A stretch of DNA of 64,000 nt from Candidatus Cloacimonadota bacterium (GCA_029567705.1 JAKPXC010000121.1:1-64000), one strand, 5' to 3'; numbered from the stretch's first letter, positions 8,343-18,605 are shown. Translations and numbers: made by a program. Notes: generated by a model from the letters alone, not told the origin.

Positions 8343-9187
8343 GTATCAGCCCTCAGACAGAGAGAAGAATCATATACCTGGTGCTGTTTCTGGCAGTGCT
8401 GCTGCCTCTCCTCTTCCCCATCGGCTGGCGCACAGAAAGCTCTCCACACGTCCGTATGGCGCATAAGCTGGTGGAGCAAAGCCCGGCCGGATCTGTGGCC
8501 ATCGTTTCTTTTGATTACGATCCAGCTTCCATGACCGAGCTGCAGCCCATGGCAGTGGCGATGATCGACCATGCCTGGAGCAAAGGACACAAAGTGATCG
8601 CCACCGCGCTGTGGCCTCAAGGACCGCAACTGGCGGATCAAGCCTTCAGAGCCTTAAGTGAGAAGTATCCCGAGAAGCAGTATGGCGTGGATTATGTAAA
8701 TCTGGGTTACAAAGTGGGAGGCATGGTAACTATTCAGGCCATGGGACGCTCTTTGGTGGAGGTGTACCCCACCGATACCGGAGGAACAGCCTTGAACCAG
8801 ATACCGATGTTAGCCAAGGTGAATACTCTGCGTGATATAGCCTATATCAGCTCGCTTTCTTCGGGAGACCCTGGCATCAAGCAATGGGTAATGGCGGCTC
8901 ACGATATGTACAACGTTCCCGTTACCGGCGGCACCACAGCCATCTCAGCTCCCGGCTTCATCCCCTATATCAATAGCCAGAATCAACTGATTGGGCTGCT
9001 GGGTGGCTTGAAAGCTGCGGCGGAGTATGAAGGCCTGATCGGCATGGAGAATGGCTCTGCCACCGCCAAAATGGATTCCCAATCTGTGGCTCACCTCCTG
9101 ATCCTGATCTTCATTGCCATCGGCAACTACAAGGTCTGGAGAAACAAACGCATCAAACGCACTCAAGATTTGAAGGAGGAGATATAA
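8339..9187 (+). CDS. bitopic membrane protein of unknown function
   Basis: N-terminal TM (IIYLVLFLAVLLPLLFPIG), a roughly 210 aa soluble domain, C-terminal TM (LLILIFIAIGNYKVW). Confidence 0.75.
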   Translation: MSISPQTERRIIYLVLFLAVLLPLLFPIGWRTESSPHVRMAHKLVEQSPAGSVAIVSFDYDPASMTELQPMAVAMIDHAWSKGHKVIATALWPQGPQLADQAFRALSEKYPEKQYGVDYVNLGYKVGGMVTIQAMGRSLVEVYPTDTGGTALNQIPMLAKVNTLRDIAYISSLSSGDPGIKQWVMAAHDMYNVPVTGGTTAISAPGFIPYINSQNQLIGLLGGLKAAAEYEGLIGMENGSATAKMDSQSVAHLLILIFIAIGNYKVWRNKRIKRTQDLKEEI

Positions 9188-9825
9188 TGGCAGAGTTTAT
9201 GACTGTTCTGGGCCTTTACATAGGTGCTTTCTTCACCTTCTGTATCTTTAGCTTCCTTTACAAAGACAATCCCTTTTACAAGCTGGCGGAGCAGATCTTC
9301 GTGGGTCTCTCGGCAGCTTATTGGGTAATCTATATTATCTACAATACACTGCTGCCCAATCTTTTCACCAAGCTCTTTACGGATTTCAGCGGGAACCTGA
9401 TTCTTCTGATACCCGGAGCTCTGGGCGTTATGATGCTGATGCGGTTGCATCCCAAAACCCAGTGGATCTCCCGCTATCCGATAGCCCTGGTAATAGGTAC
9501 TTCTGCGGGGATCAGTATGCTGCGCTATATGAAGAGCGATCTTTTGCAGCAGATGACCGCCACCATGATCAATCCCGTGGTTCAGGGAGATATCATCGCC
9601 ACTGTGGGAAACTTTATCCTGATTGTGGGTACGATCTGCGGCATCTACTTCTTTTACTTCAGTAAAAAACAGGAAGGCGTCTATGCTGTGCCCTCCAAGA
9701 TTGGTATATACTTTCTGATGATAAGCTTCGGAGCATCTTTTGGCTACACAGTTATGGCACGTATTTCGCTGCTGATCGGCAGGCTGGAATTCCTGCTGAA
9801 GGACTGGCTTCACCTAATCAACTAA
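9187..9825 (+). CDS. polytopic membrane protein of unknown function
   Basis: 212 aa with repeated hydrophobic segments; shares a junction nucleotide with the upstream gene. Confidence 0.75.
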   Translation: MAEFMTVLGLYIGAFFTFCIFSFLYKDNPFYKLAEQIFVGLSAAYWVIYIIYNTLLPNLFTKLFTDFSGNLILLIPGALGVMMLMRLHPKTQWISRYPIALVIGTSAGISMLRYMKSDLLQQMTATMINPVVQGDIIATVGNFILIVGTICGIYFFYFSKKQEGVYAVPSKIGIYFLMISFGASFGYTVMARISLLIGRLEFLLKDWLHLIN

Positions 9826-9836
9826 ACGAGGAACTT

Positions 9837-11363
9837 ATGGATCAATTGCATCTTCGCTTTATTCAGGCGGCCAAGAAACACTCCGGTAAACTTGCGGTAG
9901 CCGATAAAGGCACCAATCAGGATTATGGCTATGGCAGAATGCTGATAGCTTCTTTTATCCTCAAAGAGGAACTGGGAAAGATCCCGGGAAAGTATATCGG
10001 CATGCTGCTCCCCACTTCGATGGGAGCTATGCTGGGAGTGATCTCCACACTCTTTGCCGGCAAGATCCCGGTGATGATAAACTATGCCACGGGAGCGATC
10101 GATAACTGCCTGTATGCCCGGCAGAAATGTAACTTCAAGACGGTAGTCACTAGCAAGAAACTCCTGGATAAACTAGGGCTTAAGCCCATTGACCACATGA
10201 TCTTCGTGGAGGACATTCTGCAGCGGGTCAGCACCTTGGCAAAGCTCAAAGCAGCAATGCTTTCCAAGCTTCCCTATGCCGTTCTGAAGAATCTGGTGCA
10301 CAACGGCAGCAGCGATGAAGTCTCCGTGATCCTTTTCACCAGCGGAAGTGAGAAAGAGCCCAAAGCTGTACAGCTCTCCCACAGGAACATCCTGCATAAT
10401 ATTGATGGAATTCACCAGTTGGTACATCTGGATCACAACGACGTCTTCCTTTCTATCCTGCCGGTCTTCCACGTGTTTGGCCTGGTGACCCAATTCTGGC
10501 TTCCGGTGCTGATGGGAGCGACTTTGGTCACCTATCCCAATCCCCTGGAATATAGAACAGTCAGCGATCTGGTGAAGCAATACAGAGCTACCTTTATGGC
10601 TGCTACACCTTCCTTCTTACATGGTTACCTTGCCAAATCCGACCCCGGTGATTACAGCAGCATGAAGCTGGCCATCGCCGGGGCTGATAAGCTTCCGGAT
10701 AAGATATTCGAAGGCTTCCTGACTAAGCACAATATCTCTATCTTTGAAGGTTACGGCACCACCGAGACCAGTCCGGTGATCTCCGTGAACTACCCCGGTC
10801 ACCAGAAGAAAGGCAGTATCGGCCAGATCTTCCCCAATGTGCAGGTGCGGATTGTGGATATCAATACAGAAAAGATTCTGGGCACCAATCAGGAAGGAAA
10901 GATACTGGTCAAGGGTGATAACGTGATGGTGGGTTACCTGGGAGATCTGGAAGAGACCTCTCTGAGAATCCGCAATGGATGGTATGAAACCGGGGATATT
11001 GGCCTGATCGACGATGATGGATATCTCTGGCATAAAGGACGCCTGAAACGCTTTGTGAAAGTTGGTGGCGAGATGGTCTCTCTGGTTAAAGTGGAGGAAA
11101 TCCTCACCAAGTTTCTCCCGGAAGATGTGATCTGTTGCGTGGTCGATGTGCCGCATCCCACCAAAGGCGCAGATGTGGTTGCTGCCGTTACCACCGGGAA
11201 TTTTGACCAGCATGCCGTGATGAAGAAGCTGAAGAAAGAGCTGCCGTCTATCGCTATCCCCAAAGTCTTTGAAGTGATAGAAGACATCCCCATGATGGCC
11301 TCCGGTAAAGTGAACTTCCGTGAAGTGGAGAAGATCTGCCGCAGCAAGGCCTCACAGGATTAG
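9837..11363 (+). CDS. AMP-binding acyl-CoA/acyl-ACP synthetase
   Basis: ILFTSGSEKEPKAVQLSHRNI (P-loop), IFEGYGTTETSPVIS, GWYETGDIGLIDDDGYLWHKGRLKRFVKVGGEMVSL. Confidence 0.92.
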   Translation: MDQLHLRFIQAAKKHSGKLAVADKGTNQDYGYGRMLIASFILKEELGKIPGKYIGMLLPTSMGAMLGVISTLFAGKIPVMINYATGAIDNCLYARQKCNFKTVVTSKKLLDKLGLKPIDHMIFVEDILQRVSTLAKLKAAMLSKLPYAVLKNLVHNGSSDEVSVILFTSGSEKEPKAVQLSHRNILHNIDGIHQLVHLDHNDVFLSILPVFHVFGLVTQFWLPVLMGATLVTYPNPLEYRTVSDLVKQYRATFMAATPSFLHGYLAKSDPGDYSSMKLAIAGADKLPDKIFEGFLTKHNISIFEGYGTTETSPVISVNYPGHQKKGSIGQIFPNVQVRIVDINTEKILGTNQEGKILVKGDNVMVGYLGDLEETSLRIRNGWYETGDIGLIDDDGYLWHKGRLKRFVKVGGEMVSLVKVEEILTKFLPEDVICCVVDVPHPTKGADVVAAVTTGNFDQHAVMKKLKKELPSIAIPKVFEVIEDIPMMASGKVNFREVEKICRSKASQD

Positions 11364-11368
11364 ACAAG

Positions 11369-12088
11369 ATGATAAACATACATACAATGAAACAATTATA
11401 CGAGGCAGCCTTTTACCGGCTGCCTTCACTTATCGGAAGTATCACGGAGATCGCAAGGTGCATCTGGCAAAATGGCTGGGCAGAAGCAAACGCCGGAAAC
11501 ATGTCTTTTGACATCACAACCCAACTTCATGAGCTCTACCTGGTGAAAGAGACCGATCTTACCAGGTATTATCTGGTTTCCCGCACCGGTTCACGTTATC
11601 GCCAGTATGCCAAAGATCTGATGAATAGCTTTGTACTGGTGGCAGTGGAAAAGGATGGACTTGAAAGCACCCAGACCATTTATCCTGTGGAGTCCAAGCC
11701 CACTTCGGAGTGGCAAACGCATCGCAGAATACAGGAGTATTTTCAAACTTACAAGCCGGATTACAAGTGCATCATCCACGTTCATCCGGCTGAGATTATA
11801 GCGCTATCACAGCTACCGGCTTATAATGATCCGGTATCCTTGAATCAAAGACTGATGAGCATCCTGCCGGAAACCAAGTATTATCTGCCCACAGGGGTGG
11901 CTATGGCACGCTTTGCCGAAACTGGCACCACTGAGCTGGCAGAGGCCAGCATGGCTGCTTTGGCAGCTCAGAATGCGCTAATCTGGCAGGGACATGGGTT
12001 GATGGCGTTTGGTAAAGACCCCGATGAAGCCTTTGACTATCTGGAGATAGTGAATAAAGCTGCCAAGCTCTGGTTCCTGCTCAATTGA
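11369..12088 (+). CDS. class II aldolase family protein, RhaD-like (rhamnulose-1-phosphate aldolase)
   Basis: GWAEANAGNMSFDI, YYLVSRTGSRYRQYAKD, CIIHVHPAEIIALSQ, ALIWQGHGLMAFGKDPDEAFDYLEIVNKAA. Confidence 0.8.
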   Translation: MINIHTMKQLYEAAFYRLPSLIGSITEIARCIWQNGWAEANAGNMSFDITTQLHELYLVKETDLTRYYLVSRTGSRYRQYAKDLMNSFVLVAVEKDGLESTQTIYPVESKPTSEWQTHRRIQEYFQTYKPDYKCIIHVHPAEIIALSQLPAYNDPVSLNQRLMSILPETKYYLPTGVAMARFAETGTTELAEASMAALAAQNALIWQGHGLMAFGKDPDEAFDYLEIVNKAAKLWFLLN

Positions 12089-12113
12089 TAATCAGATAAA
12101 CCTTTTTCTCAAG

Positions 12114-12144
12114 AAGCTCTTCTGTACGGAAGAGCTTTTCTTTG
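12114..12144 (+). terminator. putative rho-independent terminator after the RhaD-like gene
   Basis: AAGCTCTTC-TGTACG-GAAGAGCTT followed by TTCTTT. Confidence 0.7.
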
Positions 12145-12310
12145 GCTGTTGCAAACTTATTCCTCATTCGATTCTGCGGCGGATGAGCTCAAGAATTGTA
12201 TAGGTAGCGGATGAGCAGGTTCTGATTTTAGAATTAAGTTCAATTAGAGTGGGTGAATCTGATCAATGCCTCTCCGTCATTCATGTGGAGGAGGCTGTGA
12301 AGAAACTCTG

Positions 12311-12457
12311 AGGAGAGTCCCGGGACGACATTTTAGATGACTAATACATTCTTGATTATACATATAAGCTTATCTAAAATGTCGTTCCTACGGAACTCAG
12401 GATCGTTGCTATGGATTCGTGATGCTAGCTAAAATGCCGTCCCTAACGGGACTCTTC
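12311..12457. repeat. three copies of GAGTCCCGTAGGGACGACATTTTAG-type repeat
   Basis: + at about 12314-12340; reverse-oriented at about 12371-12399 and 12428-12457. Confidence 0.8.
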
Positions 12458-12729
12458 TCCTGAATTCGAGACTTTTCACACAGTCTCCTTCGCAGGAATG
12501 ACGGCATGTGGACACTGGGTATCAATGGGTAGAAACACATCTACATGCCAGGTACTATGGGCTTTAGGCAATTATTCAACGCTCTTTAGTAACGTAGGCC
12601 ACACAAGCGTTAAAGTTACAGTCTTGTTCCGGTAATTTTTGGTAAATCAGAAAGAGCATTGAATCATTGTCCTGATCTCTGGGTAGAACCAAGAAAAAAA
12701 CGGCTGTCCAACCCCATGATAGATGCAGT

Positions 12730-12847
12730 GTTATAAACCTGCGGAAAAGATTCCACAGAAAAGTGTCCAAAACTTGGGGAAAGTGTCCACGTATAAAAAG
12801 TGAGGGAGAGTTTTCTCCCGTGTGTTCTTTCAAACAGTATATAGAGT
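12730..12847 (-). repeat. dispersed ~110 bp element, copy 2 (inverted)
   Basis: Reverse complement ACTCTATATACTGTTTGAAAGA..TTTTTATACGTGGACACTTTCC..TTTTGGACACTTTTCTGTGGAATCTTTTCC matches copy 1. Confidence 0.8.
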
Positions 12848-12952
12848 GTAAGATAGTGTGCTGAGATTGCACAAATGAGACAGAGTTTCGTTCAGTATGA
12901 GTATGAATCCCGAGCTCAGGATCATTCCCAGATAACAGGTAGCTTCTGTGGA

Positions 12953-12986
12953 TAACAAAAAAGCCCGGAGGATCTCCCCGGGCTTG
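12953..12986 (-). terminator. putative rho-independent terminator after the C25-like gene
   Basis: Minus strand AAGCCCGGGGAGATCCTCCGGGCTTTTTTG: GC-rich stem plus T-run. Confidence 0.8.
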
Positions 12987-13005
12987 TCTTGATTAATCTA
13001 TGATA

Positions 13006-16000
13006 CTATTTAACCATCAGCATCTTACGGGTGCTGGTGTGTTTGGGAGTCTCCAGGCGATAGAAATAGACGCCGGAGGAGACAGAACGGTTGGTGTCAT
13101 CCCGTCCATCCCAAACTATGCTGTGACGTCCGCTTTCTTTTTCACCATTGAACAAGGTACGTACCAATTGGCCTCTGAGGTTATACACGCTCAGTCTGGC
13201 ACGTCCACTCTCAGCCAGATCAAAAGATATGGTTGTGGTGGGGTTGAAGGGATTGGGAAAGTTGGAGTTCAACCTGGTAATCAAAGCAGGATTTTGGGCA
13301 TCACCACCCGCAACGTAGGGAACGCTGAAGGAAAGAGTGTCGCTGGGACTACCTTCCACGTTGATGTAGCGAACCCGGACGTAGTATTGATAGGCTCCAT
13401 CCAGAGGAAGATTCTCTGTATAGGTCTGCTCGGTGGTTTCGGTGACGAACTGGAACGCGCCCATATCAAAGCGTTTGTACACTCTGTAAGCAACAGCCGG
13501 TAAGACGGGATCGTATGGCTCTGTCCAGGAGATATTCAGATCGCGGGTGTCATTATTGAAGGTGAAGGCGATGCTGAAGGGCTTGGGCAGATAGATCAGA
13601 GTGAATTCGGTGTATCTGGCCATATTGGCAGAATCCAGAGTGAAGGGGCCGAAGTTTGAAGATTGGTGGTTCCTCATCTTGCCTTCTGCGGTGTAGGAGC
13701 CTCTCTTCAGATAGAGAGCATAGCTACCATCTAAAGCAGGGTGTGTGGCAAATTGGTTTGAGGCCTTCACGACCGCTAGTTCCGGACTGTATCCGGAAGT
13801 GGGGATCACAAAGCCATGCAGCTTGGCAACACGTTTATCCACATTGCTGATGCTGAAGTTATCTATGAACCAACCCTGACCGTTATTGGAGCCATCGGAA
13901 CAGAACTTGAATTTGAAGATCACATTCTGCCCAGCGTATGGATTGAGGTTAAAGATCTCTTCTTCCCAGCCGTTGGAGTTGCCGGAGAAACCGGGTTGGT
14001 TGCCGAGGCTGTTTACATTGTTGTGAGTGTAGCCACCTGCGGGAGTCAGAATAGTCCAATTCGCACCGGCATCGGTGGAAACGCTCACGTTTCCTCCATC
14101 ATAACCTGCTTCCGAATTGAAGAAATGACGGAAGCTCATGTTGCTGTTATCATTCAGAAGATAAGCAGGGCTTAGAAGGCTGTAAGTGATGTTCTCTGGA
14201 TAGTAGCCACTGAGGTTTGTGCCCCAAAGCATGGATCCGGAATAGGGTGTCACCTGGCTGGGATCTCCCCAGGTCCAACCGCCTTCAGAAATGAACTCGC
14301 CGTTATTATGTTCAAAGCTATTGGATTCGCCGCTTACGCCATAGGGCACGAAGAAGTCGGCTTCCAGGGCTTCTGCATTGCCGGAGCTGGCTGAGAATGT
14401 GAAGGGAATCTCTTCTCCCAGGTTTTCTTCTCCAGTAACAGTGATGTCATAGACGAATTGCATGATGGTATTGGCGTCGATCGCAGCACGGTTCAAAACA
14501 GGATTGCTGATCGTGGTGTTGGGACGGCTTGTGGTAAGTGTGCCAACCACAGAGGTTGCTTCCACAGATGTCTGGTTACCGATGTTTACAATGAGCTTCA
14601 CTGTCTCACCCTGATCGATTGAGCCATTGAAAGTGCTCTCAGAATCATCAATCATGTAGGAATTCAGGTTCAACATCGATGCTTCCACCCGGATACTGAA
14701 GTTACGGATCCATTCATCGTCACCGGAAGTGACGGTAAGAGTGAAGGAGAGCACCTGTCCATCGGGGCATACGGGAGAAATCTCCACTACAAAAGCTTCA
14801 CGGTTCACACCGCTCTGTTCTGCCTCAAGAGGATAGTATTCGGCTTCGGCTGTGGTAATATTCACCATGGGATCGCTACTGGTGAGCAGAGCTGTAATAC
14901 CAGAGGCGGGAGCATTACCGATATTGGTGAGCTGGAGTCCCAAACGGATGGTCTCACCGGGCTCGGCGATGCCGTTGCTGTTTCCCAGATTATCATCCAC
15001 ATAAGTTTGATCCAGAATAAGAGAGGCTTCCATGTGGTAAACAGGAACCGTGGTAATATAGAGGGCTCTCTGGTTGCCCAGCGGTGAGGCGGCTACAGGA
15101 TAGACGTTGTTGAAGCTGTATTCCAGGCCACGTGTACCCGTATGGTCTTCAATACCAATCGAGCAGTAGCTGCCATGATTGGCGCCACTTTGTGAATCCA
15201 CGTTGTTAAAGGTTTGATACTGGAACTTGATGGGACCATCGCCAAAGGAAGTGGGATGGTAGGCCTGATCATAGAGAATTGCCTGGAATGTTTCCAAGCT
15301 GGTACCGTTCTTACCATTCTTCATGTTGTACCATTCCACTACGAAGGCGTTGTTGCTGCGATCGTACCATGTGTAAACTCCGCCACCTGAATGAGTGGCC
15401 AGATCGTCCCAGAAGGGGGCGATCATGGGGCTGCCACCCATGGGGCCGGGTAAACGGAAGTTTCTAAATTCGGCGTTGGCAGATTCTCCCAGAACTAGGA
15501 AACCATTGGAGGAGATGGATGCCTGAGTGTATTGAATTCCATAGAATTGGAAGGGGAAAGGTAAAGCAATGGTTGTAATGGCTGTGCCGCCCACCTGATC
15601 TCCCTCATCGCCACTGGTATAGGCATCACTGAGAGGTAGGATAGTGCCCAAGCCACCCTCGGCAGGAGCTATTCCTACCCATTGGAAAGTGGGGGCTTCA
15701 GCATAAGACCAATCTCCATCATCAAAGATCATATAGCCATAACTGCAAGGTCCCAGAGGATCCTGAACATTGACTGTGCCTATCGTCAGGCTGAAATCCA
15801 GATACTGCTCAAAGCCGGCAGCATTATAAAGTTTCACCCTCATGGGGATCACCATACCGGGGAGGATCATCTCTCTGGCTGAAATGGAGAAGTTATCGGT
15901 ACCCGCTGTAGCAGTGCCGTCCACAGGTACTGTGCCGAAGAAGCCGATGTTATCGTTGATTACAACCAGATCGTTCAAGGTGTATAACCGGCCATAAAGA

Positions 16001-18462
16001 TCGGCAACCTCCATGGGTCCGATGTTGTTTATCCCTATCGTGAAAGGTGTTGTTTCACCCGGATCAAGAGCGTTATTGCCGCCATCGAGAACTCCGGCAG
16101 TATTGAAACTAAAGCGAGCGGCTTCCACAGGAACAAATTCCGAAACAGAATAGTCCATCTGGCTGCCGTCTGAGAGGTACAGGTGGAAGCGCAAAGTCGT
16201 GCCAAATGGCGCATTGGGAGCCACTGAGAACACAATAGGCTCAAGGCTGAATCCCAGGTTTCCGCCTGCAATGTCACCATAGGTAACCAGGGAATCGATC
16301 ATGGTGACATAAGGGCTGAGGGATGTAGCATATCCACTCACTGCCGGCATGAGGCTTGTACCAGTGTTCTGCAAGCCAAAATTGATCTCGATTGTCTCTC
16401 CGGGATTGGCAAGGGCATTGGTATTTCCCTGGGAAGCTCCGGTGTTGTCATCATCGATCACAACAGTGCCGGGAACAAGGTAAGCCAGATCACTCACGGC
16501 AATCGTAATCTGAGAAGGCTTGAATTCGTGAGCAGAAACGGTGATGACAGCGTTGCCCACAGTCATACCACCTGGAAGCACCAGAATCACATTTCCTTCT
16601 GCATCGGTATAACCACGGCTTATCACCTGGTCACCTTGCGAGAGAGTCACAGCTACGCTTTCGACGGCTAAGCCATTATTGTCTGTGACAGCAACGTCGA
16701 GAAGGCTGGTTCCCAAAGCAATAGTGTCTTCAACGGCTACATTGAACTGCTGAGGAATTCCCATGAAGATTTCCATAGTGGGATCTCCGATCAGATTGCA
16801 CCACTGGGCAAATTTGGCAGCCTCTGTAGGGGCAGAAACACTAAAGATTCTGTAGATATTTACCTTACCGGCCAGTAGAGCTTCGCCCATGGTTCTCATA
16901 CCGGCTTGGGTAACGCCATGGATCAAGCCCCCGTTGAGAGCATTATTGAAAGTCGTGTGAGTGGAAGAAGTAGCCATACCTGTGGCAGTGAGACCACCCG
17001 AAGGAGTGACCGCAGTACCCAGACGATAGAAATCTTCCGTCTTGGAGGGAGAGGAACTATCGAAATTACCCGTACCACAGGTAAGCATCCAGGTATGAGG
17101 AGTCTTGTAACCATTGTAGTAGGTAGTTCCAGGAGTCCATCCTGCCAGGTCTATGTAGCCACGGAAGTTATAAAAACCTACACCCTGGTTGATTCCTGCT
17201 ACTATCTGAGTGCCAAGAGAGCTGTCTCCATAAATCTCGGTGTAGGTATAATCCGGATTGATTACCTTGGAGGTTTCTTTGAGATACTTGCTCATATACA
17301 CAGTGGATATGCCTGAAGGAGCCCAGTCTGCAGCGAGCAGCATTTTATTGAGCCAAGAAGCAGTGCTGATATCTATATCCCTTTCATAGGTATAGGCTTT
17401 GTTCATCACTACCAGAAGCTGGGCCACGTTCTCCACGGAGATACGGCCGATATACACATCACCCACTCCGTCTGTACCATCGAGCCGGGTATAGGGATAA
17501 TCTCCGGGACCGCTGTTTTCGTTGTATGTGGGTATGGGGAAAGAACCGGTGGTATCACCGATAAAGATGATGTAATCCGGGCGGGTGCTGAGATCGTTGT
17601 ATAGATTTTGGATATACGCCTTGATGGCTGTATTGGAAGTTCCAGTAACAGTCGTGCTGGCGACGCGTACATCAGCGCCTTTCTGTCTTTTCCAGAGAAC
17701 GAAATTGCTTATTGCCTGAACGAAGTTCGGATCCGAGCTGTTACCGTGTATCACCAAATACCGGGGAGGCACACTCACCGGAACCATCCAGCGATAATCA
17801 TCATAGTTCAGGAAGGTTGCACTGTAAAGTTTATCAAAATAGGGAGAGACGTAGCTGGGTTCTTCTGCCAGCTCATTTAGCCCTGGGCCATTGCCAAACT
17901 CCAGCTCCAACTCCAGGTTATCATAAACGCTCAATTCCCCTGTGCCAGCATCGTAGAAAAAGGGCGATACCTGAAGAGAAACAAAGCGAAAGTCACGCAG
18001 GATGGCGGGTTCTGAATAACTTGTGGTTACTGCAGGATAAGTGCTGTTTCCGGAGAAGAATTCGTCGTTGTAAAGAAAGGACTTGGGACTTTCCAGATCC
18101 ATTCTCTGTTGAACGGGATAGGGTTTAAAAACTCCCAAACTTCTGGGATTGGTGGCATTGGAACGAACTGAAACGGTTCCATGAGCAGGAACGATCACGC
18201 TAGCGCCAATCAAGGGGAGTTCTGGCATGCCTTCGTCTATAGTGCTGGAAGCACCCGGCATGACTATATGTTGATAAACCGTGTCTCCCACCCGTTCTTC
18301 TTCGATACGGAAAGAACCGGGACTGAAAGAGATATTCATTGTGTTTGCTGTGCGCCCGGTGATCCGGAAGGCTTGATTCATGCCCTGAGCTTCCATATCC
18401 ATGGTCATAGCTCCTGCGAGACCAACCCAGATGCACAATAATAGCAGTGCTAGCTTCTTCAT
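13006..18462 (-). CDS. gingipain-like (peptidase C25 family) secreted protein with Ig-like repeats and FlgD-like T9SS-type C-terminal domain
   Basis: Signal peptide; C25-type core (PDYIIFIGDTTGSFPIPTY, TWMLTCGTGNF); CARDB-like Ig repeats; C-terminus SNFPNPFNPTTTISFDLAESGRARLSVYNLRGQLVRTLFNG...GVYFYRLETPKHTSTRKMLMVK. Confidence 0.88.
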   Translation of the reverse strand: MKKLALLLLCIWVGLAGAMTMDMEAQGMNQAFRITGRTANTMNISFSPGSFRIEEERVGDTVYQHIVMPGASSTIDEGMPELPLIGASVIVPAHGTVSVRSNATNPRSLGVFKPYPVQQRMDLESPKSFLYNDEFFSGNSTYPAVTTSYSEPAILRDFRFVSLQVSPFFYDAGTGELSVYDNLELELEFGNGPGLNELAEEPSYVSPYFDKLYSATFLNYDDYRWMVPVSVPPRYLVIHGNSSDPNFVQAISNFVLWKRQKGADVRVASTTVTGTSNTAIKAYIQNLYNDLSTRPDYIIFIGDTTGSFPIPTYNENSGPGDYPYTRLDGTDGVGDVYIGRISVENVAQLLVVMNKAYTYERDIDISTASWLNKMLLAADWAPSGISTVYMSKYLKETSKVINPDYTYTEIYGDSSLGTQIVAGINQGVGFYNFRGYIDLAGWTPGTTYYNGYKTPHTWMLTCGTGNFDSSSPSKTEDFYRLGTAVTPSGGLTATGMATSSTHTTFNNALNGGLIHGVTQAGMRTMGEALLAGKVNIYRIFSVSAPTEAAKFAQWCNLIGDPTMEIFMGIPQQFNVAVEDTIALGTSLLDVAVTDNNGLAVESVAVTLSQGDQVISRGYTDAEGNVILVLPGGMTVGNAVITVSAHEFKPSQITIAVSDLAYLVPGTVVIDDDNTGASQGNTNALANPGETIEINFGLQNTGTSLMPAVSGYATSLSPYVTMIDSLVTYGDIAGGNLGFSLEPIVFSVAPNAPFGTTLRFHLYLSDGSQMDYSVSEFVPVEAARFSFNTAGVLDGGNNALDPGETTPFTIGINNIGPMEVADLYGRLYTLNDLVVINDNIGFFGTVPVDGTATAGTDNFSISAREMILPGMVIPMRVKLYNAAGFEQYLDFSLTIGTVNVQDPLGPCSYGYMIFDDGDWSYAEAPTFQWVGIAPAEGGLGTILPLSDAYTSGDEGDQVGGTAITTIALPFPFQFYGIQYTQASISSNGFLVLGESANAEFRNFRLPGPMGGSPMIAPFWDDLATHSGGGVYTWYDRSNNAFVVEWYNMKNGKNGTSLETFQAILYDQAYHPTSFGDGPIKFQYQTFNNVDSQSGANHGSYCSIGIEDHTGTRGLEYSFNNVYPVAASPLGNQRALYITTVPVYHMEASLILDQTYVDDNLGNSNGIAEPGETIRLGLQLTNIGNAPASGITALLTSSDPMVNITTAEAEYYPLEAEQSGVNREAFVVEISPVCPDGQVLSFTLTVTSGDDEWIRNFSIRVEASMLNLNSYMIDDSESTFNGSIDQGETVKLIVNIGNQTSVEATSVVGTLTTSRPNTTISNPVLNRAAIDANTIMQFVYDITVTGEENLGEEIPFTFSASSGNAEALEADFFVPYGVSGESNSFEHNNGEFISEGGWTWGDPSQVTPYSGSMLWGTNLSGYYPENITYSLLSPAYLLNDNSNMSFRHFFNSEAGYDGGNVSVSTDAGANWTILTPAGGYTHNNVNSLGNQPGFSGNSNGWEEEIFNLNPYAGQNVIFKFKFCSDGSNNGQGWFIDNFSISNVDKRVAKLHGFVIPTSGYSPELAVVKASNQFATHPALDGSYALYLKRGSYTAEGKMRNHQSSNFGPFTLDSANMARYTEFTLIYLPKPFSIAFTFNNDTRDLNISWTEPYDPVLPAVAYRVYKRFDMGAFQFVTETTEQTYTENLPLDGAYQYYVRVRYINVEGSPSDTLSFSVPYVAGGDAQNPALITRLNSNFPNPFNPTTTISFDLAESGRARLSVYNLRGQLVRTLFNGEKESGRHSIVWDGRDDTNRSVSSGVYFYRLETPKHTSTRKMLMVK

Positions 18463-18605
18463 AAGTATATTCCTCGACCTTATTGAAAATACATTTTACC
18501 CGAACTTATGCAAAGTTCGTTCCCTAATTCGAATTCTTTCGATTTATTGAATCGGGTTCACATCTTAAATGAGAAGAGGCTGCCAAGCAGCCTCCTCATG
18601 GATTC

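Noticed and set aside
10617-11213. 198 aa minus-strand ORF
   Set aside because: Antisense to the AMP-binding synthetase; no domain.
12576-12872. 98 aa minus-strand ORF
   Set aside because: Overlaps copy 2 of the 110-bp dispersed element; coding potential is likely incidental to the repeat.
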